A stretch of DNA of 64,000 nt from Antedon bifida (Eukaryota > Echinodermata > Crinoidea > Comatulida > Antedonidae), in the NCBI GenBank assembly GCA_963402885.1, contig OY727093.1:32053409-32117408 (forward strand), given 5' to 3'. Each line of letters starts with the position of its first letter. Within the stretch, counting starts at the first letter, position 1. Under the pieces are notes generated by a model. That model worked only from the letters and a program-made list of their open reading frames with translations. It did not search any database and was not told the origin of the DNA. The position numbers were made by a program, and so were the translations under genes. This document shows, one piece after another, positions 11,501 to 25,206 of this stretch.

Positions 11501-14500
11501 TATCAAACCCCCTGAGGGCAGCATATCCTGATTAGCGCGACATGGATAAGCAATGACATCACTGTATATCAGTGCTATCAAGATAAGTGGCGGATCCAAG
11601 ATTTTGAAATAGAGGGGGAGGAGGGTGGCTAAAAGTAAAATGAAGGGCTGAACTTAATTTGATGTCCTATCTTTTGCATTACTATTTGTAAAATTTAGAC
11701 CCCCCTCCCCCACCTCCTGAAGATTCAAGAAAGTCTATTGCTGAAGACGTAAACAATTGATATACAGTATATTCCGAATGTAAACAAAACAACTGGATAG
11801 GCAGAGGCAAAATATTTACAGTATCTTGAGCAAAGAATAGACATTACAGTATACTGTAGAATAATTTACAATACAGTAAATGGCAGCCATTCAGATCTGG
11901 TAGTACTCCTGGGTATACAAGTAAAAGTTGACAATGTGCCTATGTCCTATTAAACAAATAAAGCATTGGCACCATTTAAACCACTGTGTCTATACAAGTA
12001 AAAGTTGACAATGTGTCTATGTCCTATTAAACAAACACAGCATTGGCACCATTTAAAGCACTGTGTCAACTTCATATTCCCCACAGTGAGAGGAGGAATG
12101 AATTGTGAATTTACTTAAATAAATAAAATAATATACTTACAATATTCTTTTCACACAGCCCTCTGAATTGTTTGAACTTCTTGTTTGTTAAGAGACTTGC
12201 CTTGCCTATGGTGGATCGAATTATACCGCAAACTGAAAAAAGAAAATAATCAACTATTATAATGAATAGTTTAAGTCCTGAATTATACAGTATGGCTTGT
12301 CTCTCAATCGAAACTTTGCTAAAACATGAAGTCATGTTTATTGAAAATAAACTTTAAAAAAACAACACAGTTTATCATACATTATGACATGCTCAGAGAA
12401 TGAGTAGTTGATTTTAAAACTGGCATTCAATCAGTTTGCAAGTGTTCATATATTTTAAACAGATGATTGTAAATTTAAGATTTATCTATAAGTACAATAT
12501 ATGACTACTACTAGACTACAGCAAAGTGGCTTAAGCTCTGTCTACACTATCAAACTTTATGCGACAAAAAAATGTAATGATGATGTCATATCACTACCAT
12601 ATTTAAGCATATCACTACCATATTTGAGCATATCACTACCATAGTTGGGCACTTTTTTTTTTTATCAAACTAGTTTGATGTAGACGGAGCTTTAGACAAA
12701 TTTTTACAAATTAATAATGGATTTACGTGATGTGACAAACAACCGGAGTACAAGGCCAACCAGGCCAATAATAATGACTAGATAATATTTAGTATTATTT
12801 AAAAGAAATAAATAATACGTTGAATTGAAATGTCGCAATAATATTATTGATAAAAATCTCTGAATAATTACTGAATATAATCTCTTTAATAATATTAAAC
12901 TGCAAATCTGAGGTAGACCTTGGCATGACCTCTGCAGAGAGTCACTACAGTACATAGTAATTTTTTCGTCCTATAGAACAAATTTCTTATTTAGAAATCT
13001 GCCATATTTTCAGTTGTTCTTGATTGAAGAATGGGGATAACAGTAAAGCTCTGTCTACACTATCAAACTTTATGTGACAAAAAAATGTGATGTGCCCATA
13101 TATGGACATGATGATGCCATATAACTACCATCTTTGGGCATCACTACCATATTTGGGCACATCACACTTTTTTGTCACATAAAGTTTGATAGTTATAGAG
13201 CTTACTGTAAGTCAGGTTTGCAGATTTAATACACCCTGTGTTTTCATAAAGGAAGTAACGTTGAGAATGTCTCTGACGTTTCAGTTGTTACTGTCATGTT
13301 AAAGAACGTCTCAAACTTTAAATTGTTAAACTAGTGAATTTGTTCAAAAATTTAATAAACTACAATTTTAACAAATTTCATATAAACTTGTCAAATGAAC
13401 ATTTTGTTTAATAAAAAACATTCTTCTAGTAATAAATGCTATACCACCTGTTGGAGACAGGAACTTGTAATTGTGAATATAAAGTACTTAAAACATAACA
13501 TTAAACATCAAAACGGACGTCTATGACGGATACAACTTTAAACGTAAGAACCACAAATTGCTGATTGTAGTATTTTGAAGTAAAAACAATTTTTTATATA
13601 CGAAGCAACAGGTGTCAGGTAATTAAATTAGGAAAGGTCATTATTAAACAGGAAAAGAAGATCTATTGATGATCTGTAAATAAGGTCTTTAAAAACAAAT
13701 TTAATAAATAACATTGCCAAAATATAAGTTTTATTATTATGGAAGGACATCCCATCACATTTTATTTATTTATTACCAAGTTATTTAATAATCTTTTAGT
13801 TTTACAGTAGTAGTGTATCTTGTTGTTACTTTGTTAAGCTCTGTCTACACTATCAAACTATTTTGACAAAAAAGTATGATGTGCCCAAATATGGTAGTGG
13901 TAATGACATCATCATATCATTCATACTGTATATGAGCTCATCGCATTTATTTTTTGTCACACAGAGTTTAATAGAGTAGACAGAGCTTAAGAAATGTTCC
14001 AACATAAACTTTACATGGAATAAATATCAGTAAAATATTAAAGTATTTTAATAAAAATAAATGCTACATCATTGTGTATTTTGAAATGTACTGCATAGGA
14101 ATCTGTGACACGTAGTAACATGCTAAACATGACATTGTCTCAAGTGCAAGGTATCCAGCTACAGACTCTGATGAGTCATACTAATAGTAAAGCAAAGCGC
14201 TGCTTTTATCAAATAAGTTTAAGTATGCACAGAGTACTGTATTATCTATAATATTACTGTATCAGAATACCGTAACAAATTATTAATATGTTCAGAGACC
14301 TAATTTTTTTACAGTAATTTAACAGAGTCACATGGGCTAATAGTACCACACACAATCATTTTCGCAAAAGAAAATTGTCAGACAGGGTTCAGCTTTGAAC
14401 AGTCAGTCAGTCAGTATATTATTTAATCCACAAACAACCACAAGTTATTGGATATGAACTACAGAAAAACCATCGCAAAAAGAATGTTTAAATCAACAAA

Positions 14501-17500
14501 TATTACCCATCAATGTGCATTATGCTTTTCACAATTTTGTTTGACATTTTGAAAGTTACTGAAGAAGTTAAGCTACCATATTTCCTGATCTATTAGACTT
14601 GGCAAATGCACAGACGGTTAAATTCTTGCACCTGACCGAGTAATCAAAGCAAATTGATGCAATAACTTTAACGCACTTGGAAAAGGGTGAACAATGTGTG
14701 TCGGCAACCGAAAGAAACGCTAATTTAAAGGGGCGATCTTCAAAAGAAAAGCCACATATTGTGTTTTGAACTTGAAAATTTGCATTGACGGATGACAACC
14801 CGTAGAATTGTTTCGTGATTACTATCATCGGCTCATGAAATTGTCACTTAACTTGATAATTAGAGAGAAGGGAGCAAACAGAGGGCATTTACGGTCGCTT
14901 AGTATATCCATATGATTAATCATAATAATAAAACAAAAATCAGAAATAGCTGGGGAGGTACAATTGTGTGAATTGGATGGGAGGAAAGGATTCCTCCCTA
15001 AAATTCACTTTTTATGATTTACAGTAACTTCCACCTCAATTTCAATCCTGTTGTACTGTACTCCTGTTGTACTGAATTAATTTTTGTTTCAATTTCTAAT
15101 TTTAAAAGCCAACTATATTACATTTGCCTATTTAAACACAATAGTGTAAATGTATTATAGTAGAAATTGTAGTATAGTTTTAAAACTGATGTTCTTTTTT
15201 TGTCAGATATTCTGGTTACTAAATGGTACAGTAGGATAGACCATGGAGGTTATGTTATACCTCCACCATGGATAGACTCAAGATTGTCCTTTGAAAGATA
15301 CAGTAGTACAACTCTAGCTTGCCACATGTACTGTGATAGAGTATACTTGTCACACATAATGATACTCTTATTGTAGCCTAGAGGGTCAGTATGAAACCAC
15401 AGATAATTTAATTACGGATGAATTCTTTGAAAATACTATTAGCCAGAATGGTTTGATGCGAGCGAGCGTGCATGTTAACTCTATTTTAGGTGATAGTCAC
15501 TCAAGGGTTTAATCTCTTTAAATATGTATGACGGAATGACGGACATGTTATGAGCTCTTTGAATGCTCAATTTCACAAATAATGTTGAGACGTTCAAGAC
15601 GAATTGAGAAAATAATTTTTTTTGTATCTATTTTTTTTGTATACATTGCACTGTAGTGTATTAAGTATACACACTATTTAATGGAGATGGGCACTACTGT
15701 ATTTAAATCTAATTTATTGATAAGCTATATTTTTTACTATTTAATGGATACCGGCACTATTTAAGTCTGATTTATTAAGCTACTGTATGAGCAGATAATC
15801 AGAAGATTTTATTTATGCGAGCAGTGGGAGTAGATAACTGCAAGATGTTTGTGAGTGACCGGTCGAATACGCTAATTGACCAGTTGAATACGCTAAGTGA
15901 CCAGTCGAATACACCTAATGCGCAGGTCCTAAAAAATAACATAGGTCACATGTATTGTGTGCGTTAGTGGTCGATTAAGAAGGCAAGAATCTACAGGATA
16001 TAATTCCTAGTTAACTATCGCCAGCTTTTGGTTGTTGAAGCGGGTTAGAGTTATAGTTTTTTTTCTATGCATCATGTTAGCAACTCTATGACATCACTTT
16101 ATTAATGCTGACCTACACTCTGTTACAGGTTAAACTACATGACCTGTAACTTTAATTATAAACTTGTAAAAAATGAAACAATGCATCTTCTCTGTCGGGG
16201 AGGCAACAAATTTTCTGCTAATTAATTAAAATCACAGTGTTGCCCATTATCAACATATTGCGTTTGACAGATTTTACTATAATTACGTCAAAGGTTTTAA
16301 TTGGATTTAAAGAAGCAGAACAAACTTTGGTTTAAAACGGAAGCGACCTCTGCTATACAGCTGTATGCAATTGTATATAAAAATAAAACAATACTAAATT
16401 TAAAATAACAATCTACTACTTACTAGTGTATAGTATAAGGGATGGTTAAGATTTTAAAATTGCAAGTTTTCTAGAATTTGTCAGCGGAATGTTCAAGTCA
16501 ACATTCACACAAGAGGTTTGTTAAAAGAAAGTTAAGGAAAGCTGTAGTAAATTGTGACTAAATTTACCTCTAAATTTAGAGAATTAGCAGATTGTACAGT
16601 CATCACAAATGACTCATTGTCGTGAGCAGTTTTATAATTTTAAAATCTGTACAGTTTGCTAACAATAATAATTTACTAAATTGTCAAAATTGTATTAAAT
16701 CAACCAAATGTCTGACTGTCCTATGTCAAAAAAATTCAATTAAAAAAAGATGCTCGAGAAACATGTCAAAATTCTGCAAAATTGCAATTTGACATCGAAT
16801 GCTATACAGTAACTGTATGTTAATTTATTTATTGATAATTATGCAATTTGTAAAAGTACAAATGTCTTAATTTGATAAAATCATTGTTGTATAATCAAAT
16901 GTTAGAATCGCTTCCTTTAATTAAAGTATCAATGGTTTTTCTCTTCCTAATGTACAGTACAATCTCTTTCAGGAATAAAATCAGATTTTAAAATCTATTA
17001 ATAAATAAAATTACAACTCTTATGATGTTCAAATGTTTTTGGACAAAACAGTGAAAACATAGCTAATATTGTTGATGTGGTTGTTGTCTCATGAATATTC
17101 ATGATTTATCACTGGTTGTGGTCAATTTAAAGGTAGGTCAAATATGAGTCACCACTTTGAATCAATCAACTGACAGGGTGCTGGTATATTTAGGGTGGGA
17201 AATGACACCTTTGACAAGGATTTTAACAAGGAATGGTTGGAGTTACAATGCATTGTTACTTCAAAATTATCAATTTTAATAACAATCCAAAGAATTTAAT
17301 TATACAATAGCAGACAGAATTATGATTAGGCCGTACTATTATTGGCATACCTAGTGTATACTATACTGTACTGCTGAATATGGTATGGTGTTGATAATGA
17401 TATGTTTTTACCAACAATTTTCAAATTACCAAAAATGAACATGCCTCCGATACTGAATAAGAAATCACTTTACACTTTAACACCAAATGTATAAATTAAA

Positions 17501-20500
17501 TTATACTGATACATTAATTAGATCGGCAGTAAGAAATTAAGATAAATTCATACCATAGGGAGGGCAAGTGAAGCGGATCGGGGAGGGCAATTCGTACGTG
17601 TCTGCTTTGAATTCATATCATTCGTAGTCATTTAATCAAGTGAATGTTCTGCTTCAGAATTCTATATCATGTGGTATTTTTAATTTGTAGAGTATTTAAA
17701 GTGAATTATGTACAGCATAGAGATATTCTAATGAACTGAAATATCTAACCAATGGAGTTAAGATCCTGTATCTTTCTAGGATCCTGCCTTCTCCACCCCA
17801 CCCCAGATTTATTGTTATTGATATGTTATTTCTTATTTATTCCATTATTGTTTAAATCTTAAAAGGAAGTAAATAAATGTTATTTTGAATTGAATACAGT
17901 AGAAGAGTGTATACTGTTCATTGTCATCAAACTGTTGATACAAACTGGGTTTTGTTGTTGTTGTTCCGCATAATATTATGCATGTACTTTGGACATATTC
18001 AAGTGATAGCTATAGTGTTATCATTCATTTTATGCTATGTATAGCATTAACTAATCATCAATGTAAATACCCTAGTCTCAAATTCATCATGGAAAGAGAG
18101 ATTGATGATGTAATGTTTGAACAAAATAGTCAAGTATTCAGGGTAAACAACCATTAATAAAACATTGCCTTTACAATTTTAAAATTGTACATGTTATAAA
18201 TACTGTGTTAGACAGTCAAAACACAACTGCACCGATTACTTGCTGCAACATTATGGGAGGATTAGATAGAAAAAATGACCGGGGTAATAATTTGAAGGGC
18301 TTAGAGGCTTTGTGCATTAAGCACTATGAAGATCGACATATCATTATTATCTTTACTTTTGGTACTTATTTATACCATCATAAATATTAAAATTATAAAT
18401 TAATCAATTCACTTACCTTCGTCAGAGAGTTCTTTTTCTAGATTTTTCTCCGCACTTTGACATAAATCCTCAATATGTGACTGCTGGCTGTTAACAACTC
18501 GCAAGAAGTAATGTCCGTCTTTAACTTCCTCTACCACAGCAGCAGCAGTGTTGGTCTGAGCTGGCTCAATTGTAAGCCCAGGTTCAGCTTTCTTTGGTGG
18601 TGGCTTAATTATCAAACAATCTTTCTCTTTATTGTCCAGTTGTTCGTTCACCAATTCATTTGCTAATTTCTGTAACTTCTTAGATTCGTTGTTGTTCCCT
18701 TCGGATGCAACCGCAATGTTTTCTTTTTCGTTTAATGTTATTTTATCATCGATTAAACTAACTTTTCTTTCTAAGACTGCTGGCACATTTTGATTTGAAT
18801 GATTTTCTTGCAAAACTACTGGTTTACTTTGCGATTCTGTTTCACAGTTTATCACGTCTGTTTGTATTATAGACTTCGGATTACAATTTTCATTTTGAGA
18901 GTTATTAATTGTTGAAGCTTCAACAGGTATATTTCCCGATGCATCACACTCGTTTGTTTTATTTGTACTAAAATCTGGACGTGCTATCCGCGATTCACGT
19001 ATATTTTCCTTCTTCGTTTGACTCTTTGTTTTGCTGTCTTCATTCGCAGATTTTGATTTGACATCTTTGCGCTTTACAGCAGTCCTTGTGGGTGAATCAC
19101 TCTCTGTATCACTATGAAAGAGCATCGCTTTCCTAATTTCAACTAATGACCTACGACCTGTACTCGCACGATGTAAATTATCCGGACTGACAACTTTCTG
19201 TTTAACCTCCTCAGCCCCTTTTTCTTTCGATAAAGGTTTTAGGACGTTATCTTCCCATGCTTGTCTGCACCGGGCCACAAATCCTGGTATACTAGACCGT
19301 TTGCCTTTACGATCGGCCGGACCTAAACTCTGACTTCGTTTAACATCCTTCCGTCTTGACTTTGGCGACGGACTTCGATCACGCTTCTCCCCGCCAGTTC
19401 GGCCAGCACTTCTAAAGCGTACATGACCGGAGGAAGCACTTTGAGTGCGATCTTGAGAAGGATCTGTAAACCTGCCAGAATTCCGTAAATTTGACCCAGG
19501 GGAAAATGATGATTTAGGCCGTACTGATGACATTTTACTAGGACTGGAATCTAGTCTACTAGGACTCTTAGAAGATAATGAAGATAGTCGGTTCCTAGAT
19601 CTCTCTGAGTTAGCTACCTTCTTGTTTTCGCCATCACCAGATTGCGTTCCTCTTCTTTGGTAAAGGCTAGAAGGTCGTTCTAACTTGCGATCATTTGGAC
19701 TTAATAACGGTTTAGCACTTATTGCTGGTTTACTTCCACCTAACGTGTGTCTTCGGTTTGAGATCGGACTAATTCCGCTACTGCTTCGACCTTTCACGTC
19801 TCCATTTACTACGATTCTTGTGTTTGATTCACTTTTTATATTTTCTTTTTGTTTTGATCGGTCTTCGCGGTTCATTACCGGAGAATTGTCCATAGTTTTG
19901 CGACGTGGCTTTGGTGGTAAGGAAGGCTTTGTAGAATATGGTGACAGAGTCGGGCTTTTCTTGACCTTGGGTCGCACAGACGCATCAGCATGGCCATTGA
20001 TAAGCCTTTTCTCATGCGAGGGGCTAGGCGAGTTTGATTTCTGTCCTGCGAGGCGAGACATATTTCCCGAAGTTGGCGATTTTATGCTTTTTTTGCTATC
20101 CTTATCAATTGTAGCAGTACTATTTCCATTAGCTTTATAGTCCATACTGCAAGCACTACAGCTTCTACGAGAAGCACTATTTGAGCGAGTAGCTAAGCGC
20201 TCATGCACAGATTCACTTTTAGACCCAATGTCTTTCGGTGACATAACAGGGCTAGAATTACGGTTTCTAGGCCTTAGGAGAGAAGGAACATTGTTCTCCT
20301 CTGCAAGACCATTATCAGTTGGTGATATAGTGTCCTTTTCATTAGCATTTGCATTACGAGCTTTTGGGACGGGCAGACCGGACTTGCCAAAGCTTAGTTG
20401 GCGCGTAACTTTAGAGCTCATTGAATAAGCTCGACGAGTAAGTCTTGGGTTACTTGCGGCGCCGGTGCTTCCTTTACTGCAAGTCTGGGGCGCTGTAACA

Positions 20501-22228
20501 GGACCAACAACTTCACTTTGCTGTTTGTTGCGTTTAACCTGGTCTTGAGTACGACCTTCAATAAACCTACAAAAAAAATTTAATGGATTTAATAAATAAA
20601 TAAATTATAAATGCATACATTTGTTGCAGTGTTTATTGCAAAGAGATGAATGAGAAATTCATTTTTATAGCATATCTTTGAAAAATTGAATTGAAATATT
20701 TAATTTATACTGGGCAACCTCTTCAGTCAAAGACTGGTCTCCCAAAGGGCCCAGTTATGATCAGTGGCTGTGATGTAATTTTCAGCCCAGTATGTGGTTT
20801 AATATTTAATAGTTATAAATAAATATAAATCAACACATCGTTTCCTGTTTACAAGAATATGAAGTAATCGTTTAAGTTTGTCTAAAAAAAAAAGGAATCT
20901 GAGGAATCATATGAGAAATATGAGGAAATATGTGAATACCGGCTAGGTTTCATCCTGCGTTCTGATGGCAAGACATCCACAATCAATTTCCAGCATTCCA
21001 ATTAACACTAGATTAGTTAATGGCTTAAAACTTCAAGTCAAGACATAGACTTCAATTAAGTAGGCCCTCAATTAACATGGAGGCATTTCAAATTATAATC
21101 TGTCAAGTACATTACTTTAACGATCAATATAAGCAGACCCACGCCGGACCTACAGGAAATATGCAATTACGCTTCTAGAGTTCTACAGTACGCAACAAAT
21201 CTACAAACATGTATGATTGTACTTCACATTGACAAATTTCCGGCTTTAGTGAATAACACTCTAGGCCTAGTACTGTACTTGAATGTTGTCTTTTTTTTAA
21301 ACGTTAACATTTTTGTCTGTAATACAGTAAGCGTATCTAACATCAATGGATTAGTACTGTATTAAAGCCTGATGCAATCCTTAATACTACAATTTAATAA
21401 AAGTTATAATAATCACATATACTGTACCCACTTCTTCCCCACCCCATACTAAAGAACTAAAGAAAAAACACCAAATTAATTAGCTTTTGGTTTCATCAAT
21501 GTTAAGTTAGAGTTACTTTGATTACTACAGTTTAATGATTAGACTATTCCATATTCTCTCTTTCACAGAAATATGGTAGAAATTGTTGATTAAATCAAAA
21601 ACTATAAAATATACCATTAAATATTATTATATTGAATTGTAGTTTCTGTTTAAATTCTTTACAACAGAAGATTGTTGACAGTTCTTTCAAAGTACATTTA
21701 CAAATTTATCATTTTCAAGATAATAAAACAATGAAAGTTTTAAAAGTTTATGAACCATGAGTCAATTTGCATTATGAAAGTAAAACAGTACAAGTGTCAC
21801 CCTAAAAGCGCACTAATAAAGCCCTTGACAATAAAGTACATTATGAGGAGGGCATGATGACATCACAATCAAACAAATCATATCCTATAAAGTAATTGAC
21901 AAAATATCATAAATCTACTAATAAAAAAAAACCTACTGTATTGAATAAGTGAATAAAATATTACTATATAACAGTTACAAAATATTACTAAATGCTTTTT
22001 TTAAACAGCCATTGAGTTTTTACAGTAAAGTATTAAAGTTTTGTTAAGTCAAGTCTTGAAAAAGACATTAGAAAAATAGTACCGGTAATTGTCAAGTTTA
22101 TAAAATTTTTCCATAATGGTGTCAAATAAAAGTATCCAATAAAAATACGGACAATAAAAATAACAATTAAAAAAAAATTAAACATACCTATTCTTCTTAA
22201 ACATGGCAGAAAATTTTGAGTACCCCAT
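8520..22228 (-). CDS. DLGAP: DLGAP/SAPAP (GKAP-domain) family scaffold protein, 884 aa, five exons
   Basis: Coding exons on the minus strand are 22188-22228, 18417-20566, 12141-12232, 9718-9885 and 8520-8723. They total 2655 bases and junction phases agree throughout. Residues 1-695 are a low-complexity, basic, Ser/Pro-rich region (for example KPSLPPKPRRK and many SPS/RSxS motifs). Residues about 696-817 match the GKAP homology region: DGHYFLRVV, then STIGKASLLTNKKFKQF, then DLVGFWEMVMLQVEDVEKMF. The last exon has the family tail motif EARRKLIAAKRAAAKRNA. Vertebrate DLGAP1-4 are postsynaptic density scaffolds that bind DLG guanylate-kinase domains and end in a Shank-PDZ ligand (QTRL). DLGAP5/HURP and fly Mars act on spindle microtubules. 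This protein ends FTPEKKK, so the PDZ ligand is absent. The chosen start has a strong context (ACCATGG); an in-frame ATG lies 18 bases upstream at 22246, just after an in-frame TAA. Family identity is confident; which paralogue role it has is not. Confidence 0.93.
8740..9717 (-). other. DLGAP-family intron 4
   Basis: No coding exon was recognised. Around 9400-9515 there are fragments resembling GTGTCCCCTTAA / GGTGTCACCTGAAGAG, similar in wording to a fuller block at 34820-34990. Confidence 0.4.
9886..12140 (-). other. DLGAP-family intron 3
   Basis: Non-coding. The short ORFs here (60-111 codons) have no domain and no splice support. It includes the 77-bp tandem duplication at 11914-12067. 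Confidence 0.5.
11914..12067 (+). repeat. 77-bp tandem duplication
   Basis: Two copies of a segment beginning TATACAAGTAAAAGTTGACA and ending near CACTGTGTC lie back to back with a few substitutions. They are within an intron of the DLGAP-family gene. Confidence 0.85.
12534..12691. mobile_element. MITE family 1 copy
   Basis: Starts AGCTCTGTCTACACTATCAA, ends TGTAGACGGAGCT, with TTA on both flanks. The interior is in the opposite orientation and carries three copies of the ATATCACTACCATATTTGAG-type motif. It lies in DLGAP intron 2. Confidence 0.9.
13047..13202. mobile_element. MITE family 1 copy
   Basis: The left end is intact; the right end is diverged (GATAGTTATAGAGCT). Flanks are TAA and TAC. 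The interior includes TGTGCCCATATATGGACATG. Confidence 0.85.
13837..13987. mobile_element. MITE family 1 copy
   Basis: Starts AGCTCTGTCTACACTATCAA and ends TAGAGTAGACAGAGCT. Flanks are TTA and TAA. It has one CCCAAATATGGTAGTGG motif. Confidence 0.87.
15855..15917 (+). repeat. 3 x 21-bp tandem repeat
   Basis: Three diverged copies of TGACCAGTCGAATACGCTAA in tandem. Confidence 0.8.
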
Positions 22229-22500
22229 GGTTACGGTAAAAACCATGAAATATGTGAATTAAAAAAAAAAGTTTTCTCTTCAATAAATAAATTTCAAAGC
22301 TACTAAACGAACGTAAGTTATCGAGTGCCCTTGTAGAATGCATGTGACAAGAAATAAACGCCAGCTTTATATTAAACGACGTCATCTAACTCACTCAAGT
22401 TTGTTTCCTTCCTCTGAGCTGTGACAGTGGACTACATTGGCTATTTCCTGCAAATTACACACGCACACTTTTACTTGATGGCGCTTGTTTAAAATGACTA
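22229..22500 (-). promoter_or_regulatory. 5' UTR / promoter region of the DLGAP-family gene
   Basis: Sequence upstream of the start codon on the minus strand. An in-frame TAA lies just upstream of the alternative ATG at 22246, so the coding region cannot extend further. No TATA box was evident at a sensible spacing. A TGACGTC CRE-like site occurs near 22378-22385. The transcription start is not identifiable from sequence alone. Confidence 0.35.
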
Positions 22501-23539
22501 ACGTATGTTTATTGGAAATAAACAGTGATTCAATTTATCTACAAAATACTAGGAAATCTAACTTTTTATCTATTTTAAGGTATAACATTTTGAAGAATGA
22601 AATACACATTACTAAATCTAATCGAAGCATACTGTAGAACTCTACAGCAATGTTAAGTAACCACCAGGAGCGGATCCAGCATTACAGAAGAGGGGGAGGT
22701 GGGATGCTAAATATTTCATAATGATAAAACGATCCACCAGGTTGCATAAAAATAGTCATTATTTTATTTTAAAAAGATATGGCCGTTAAATTAAAGGGGA
22801 GGGGCTAAAGCCTGTTTAGGCCCCCCACCTAAATCTGCATCTGACCACTACTACTACTGAATATAGTAGTAGTGTACAGTAGTACACAGTACATTATGAC
22901 CGCTTACTGTACGTGAGTCAAAATTACTAACTGAAAATTCGCAAACTCAACTCCACATTTGGCATCAATTTTCTGAGATGGAATATGGTTTATTTTTTTA
23001 ATTTATTTATTAGTTTTCTAATGAAAAATGTTAAATTACATAATCAAGTTAATATATTATGTTCCCACAGAAAATGTCCTTGTTTATATGTACATTTTTA
23101 CACTGATTAACTCGCAAAATTAATGCTACACTAGTTTTTACGTAAAACTATAGACAATAGAGCCAGCAGAGTTCTTTAAAACAATACTTGCCATAGTCAC
23201 AGATGGACAAGTTGGTGTGGCTGGCTGGCGATTTGGCATGCTAAATATTCAACAACATCAACGCGTGACGAGATCAATAGAGACGAATAGATAGATAACA
23301 CCAAGGGATTTTGCACTTGAGGCAATCAAAACATGCGAATCCCTTGCTAACTTCCCCCTTACTATTGATCGATTGTACACGCTACACTAGTATTGCATCA
23401 TAGTACAAGTACCTTATTTAATTTAAACGGCATTCTCCCAGATGTAAAAATTACCTAAAGTACCAGCTTAAGATCTCCGCATGGTGATGGCCTACAATAA
23501 ATCAATATAACGTGCAAGTTTGAGGGACAAAAAATAATA

Positions 23540-23890
23540 AAATCCTTGGAAAAAAAGAATTTATTATTTATTTGATCACAACTGAACAATTAAAATAAAG
23601 TACTGTTGTATTGTAGTTGTTTACAATTACATTTCAGTATACTGTACTATCTTTCTATATTGAATTTTTATATATTTATGTATATTAAAATTAAATTCAA
23701 GTACATAATGCTATAACTAAAATGCAAAAAAAAATCCTTGGAAAATATAGAATTTATTTGATCACAACTGAACAATTAAAATACAAAACAATATAATATG
23801 TATAGTAAGTGGAGTTGTCTCCAATTAAATTTCAGTATTAGTATATCTTTCTGTATTGATGTATATTAGTTATTAAAATTAAAATCATGT
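23540..23890 (+). repeat. direct duplication of ~170-190 bp
   Basis: Copies begin near 23540 and 23731. They share ATCCTTGGAAAA, TTTGATCACAACTGAACAAT, and later CAATTAAATTTCAGTAT / CTTTCTGTATTG-like segments with substitutions and small gaps. Confidence 0.75.
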
Positions 23891-24997
23891 CAATAATTTA
23901 TCAACATTTTTATACAGAAGAAGAAAAAACTAAAATGACAATACAGTATAAATCAGAGTGTATTTTAAAATCCAACACTAAACTGTCTTTAGAATCAATG
24001 CGGTATTTTAAAAAGATGAACAGATAAATTCCTGATTGTTTGGTGATCAGTGACCAGTCTACCAATGATTAATAAAGTGTACAATGACAATAATTTCTCA
24101 ACAAAATATAAACTATTGTTTGTTAGTGTTAGAGAACGTTGTATCCTGTCTATTTGGATTAGTTTCCGTTTTATATTTATTTTAAAAAATAATTGTATGA
24201 ATTGCTGAATTCTACCATTAAAAAGGAATGCAGCTTCTTATAAAGTACTATACAAAAACAAAGAATATTAAAGAAAAAAGAATTAAAAAAGTGTCATATA
24301 ATTTGGAATACAGGCAAGTAAGAAAAAAAATCTCAAAAAACACCTGAAACTACTCAATGAGCAACAGGAGCACGTCATGACACAAAAGAGCCGCTGGGTG
24401 TAAGAAGGACGATGCCTCATCAATGCAACATACAATACATTTTTCTACTCAATGCATCCTACCAGTGGCGGCTTTGAAATTAACACTAAAGTAATTGGCT
24501 GAAAAAGCATTACCTGAGCTACCCAAGATATAAAATTCATCTGAAGCAACCGGATTATTACAGTATATACTGCTCATGATAAACCTTTCTAGCAAATATT
24601 GCACTCAAAAGATTTTAGGTGTAATTGTACTGTAGTTGAAAAGAAGACTCTATTTTTAAAGATTTCAAGTATAAATATAATTTTGCCTCTGTTTTATGAT
24701 GTGATTAAAAAATGATTATGAATCACTATATATTTATGTATTACCAAAAACAAATATGATGTTCCACCTTTACTTTTTTGCAATGAATTTTGATTAAATA
24801 TTTTTTATTTTTTGCTTGCAAATGTCCATGTATTTGATAAAGACAATGAAACAGGAAGCTATGACAATAACAAATTAGTTTGCTAATTAAAATGTAATTG
24901 TTTATAATTAGTGGAAACAGACAACTAATATGTCAAATATAGTTTCAATCTGCCTGAAGGCCTGTTGTTTTGGCAAATCATATTCAATAAACCATAA

Positions 24998-25206
24998 AAC
25001 TCTGTCTACACTACCAAACTTTATGTGACAAAAAATGTGATGTGCCCATATATGGACATGATGATGTCATATCACCACCATATTTAAGCATATCACTACC
25101 ATATTTAAGCATATCACTATCATATTTGAGCATATCACACTTTTTTTGTCAAACCATAAATTAGATAGGTCCATGGTCAAACTAGTTTAATAGTGTAGAC
25201 AGAGTT
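24998..25206. mobile_element. MITE family 1 copy, longest (209 bp)
   Basis: Diverged ends AACTCTGTCTACACTACCAA and TAGTGTAGACAGAGTT, with flanks TAA and TTA. The interior has three to four copies of the ATATCACTACCATATTTAAG motif, plus about 30 unrelated bases (AAATTAGATAGGTCCATGG) near the right end. Confidence 0.85.

Larger units (their letters stand above)
12233..18416 (-). other. DLGAP-family intron 2 (6.2 kb)
   Basis: A large intron separates the long disordered-region exon from the GKAP-domain exons. It holds three MITE family 1 copies and a 3 x 21-bp repeat at 15855-15917. The one longer ORF (14568-14828, minus) has no recognisable domain and no good splice pair, so it is not called. 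Confidence 0.6.

Noticed and set aside
14568-14828. 86-codon minus ORF in DLGAP intron 2
   Set aside because: No domain, no convincing splice pair, and the GKAP region reads continuously without it.
19685-20428. Plus-strand ORFs of 151 and 66 codons
   Set aside because: Antisense shadows of the DLGAP-family long exon.
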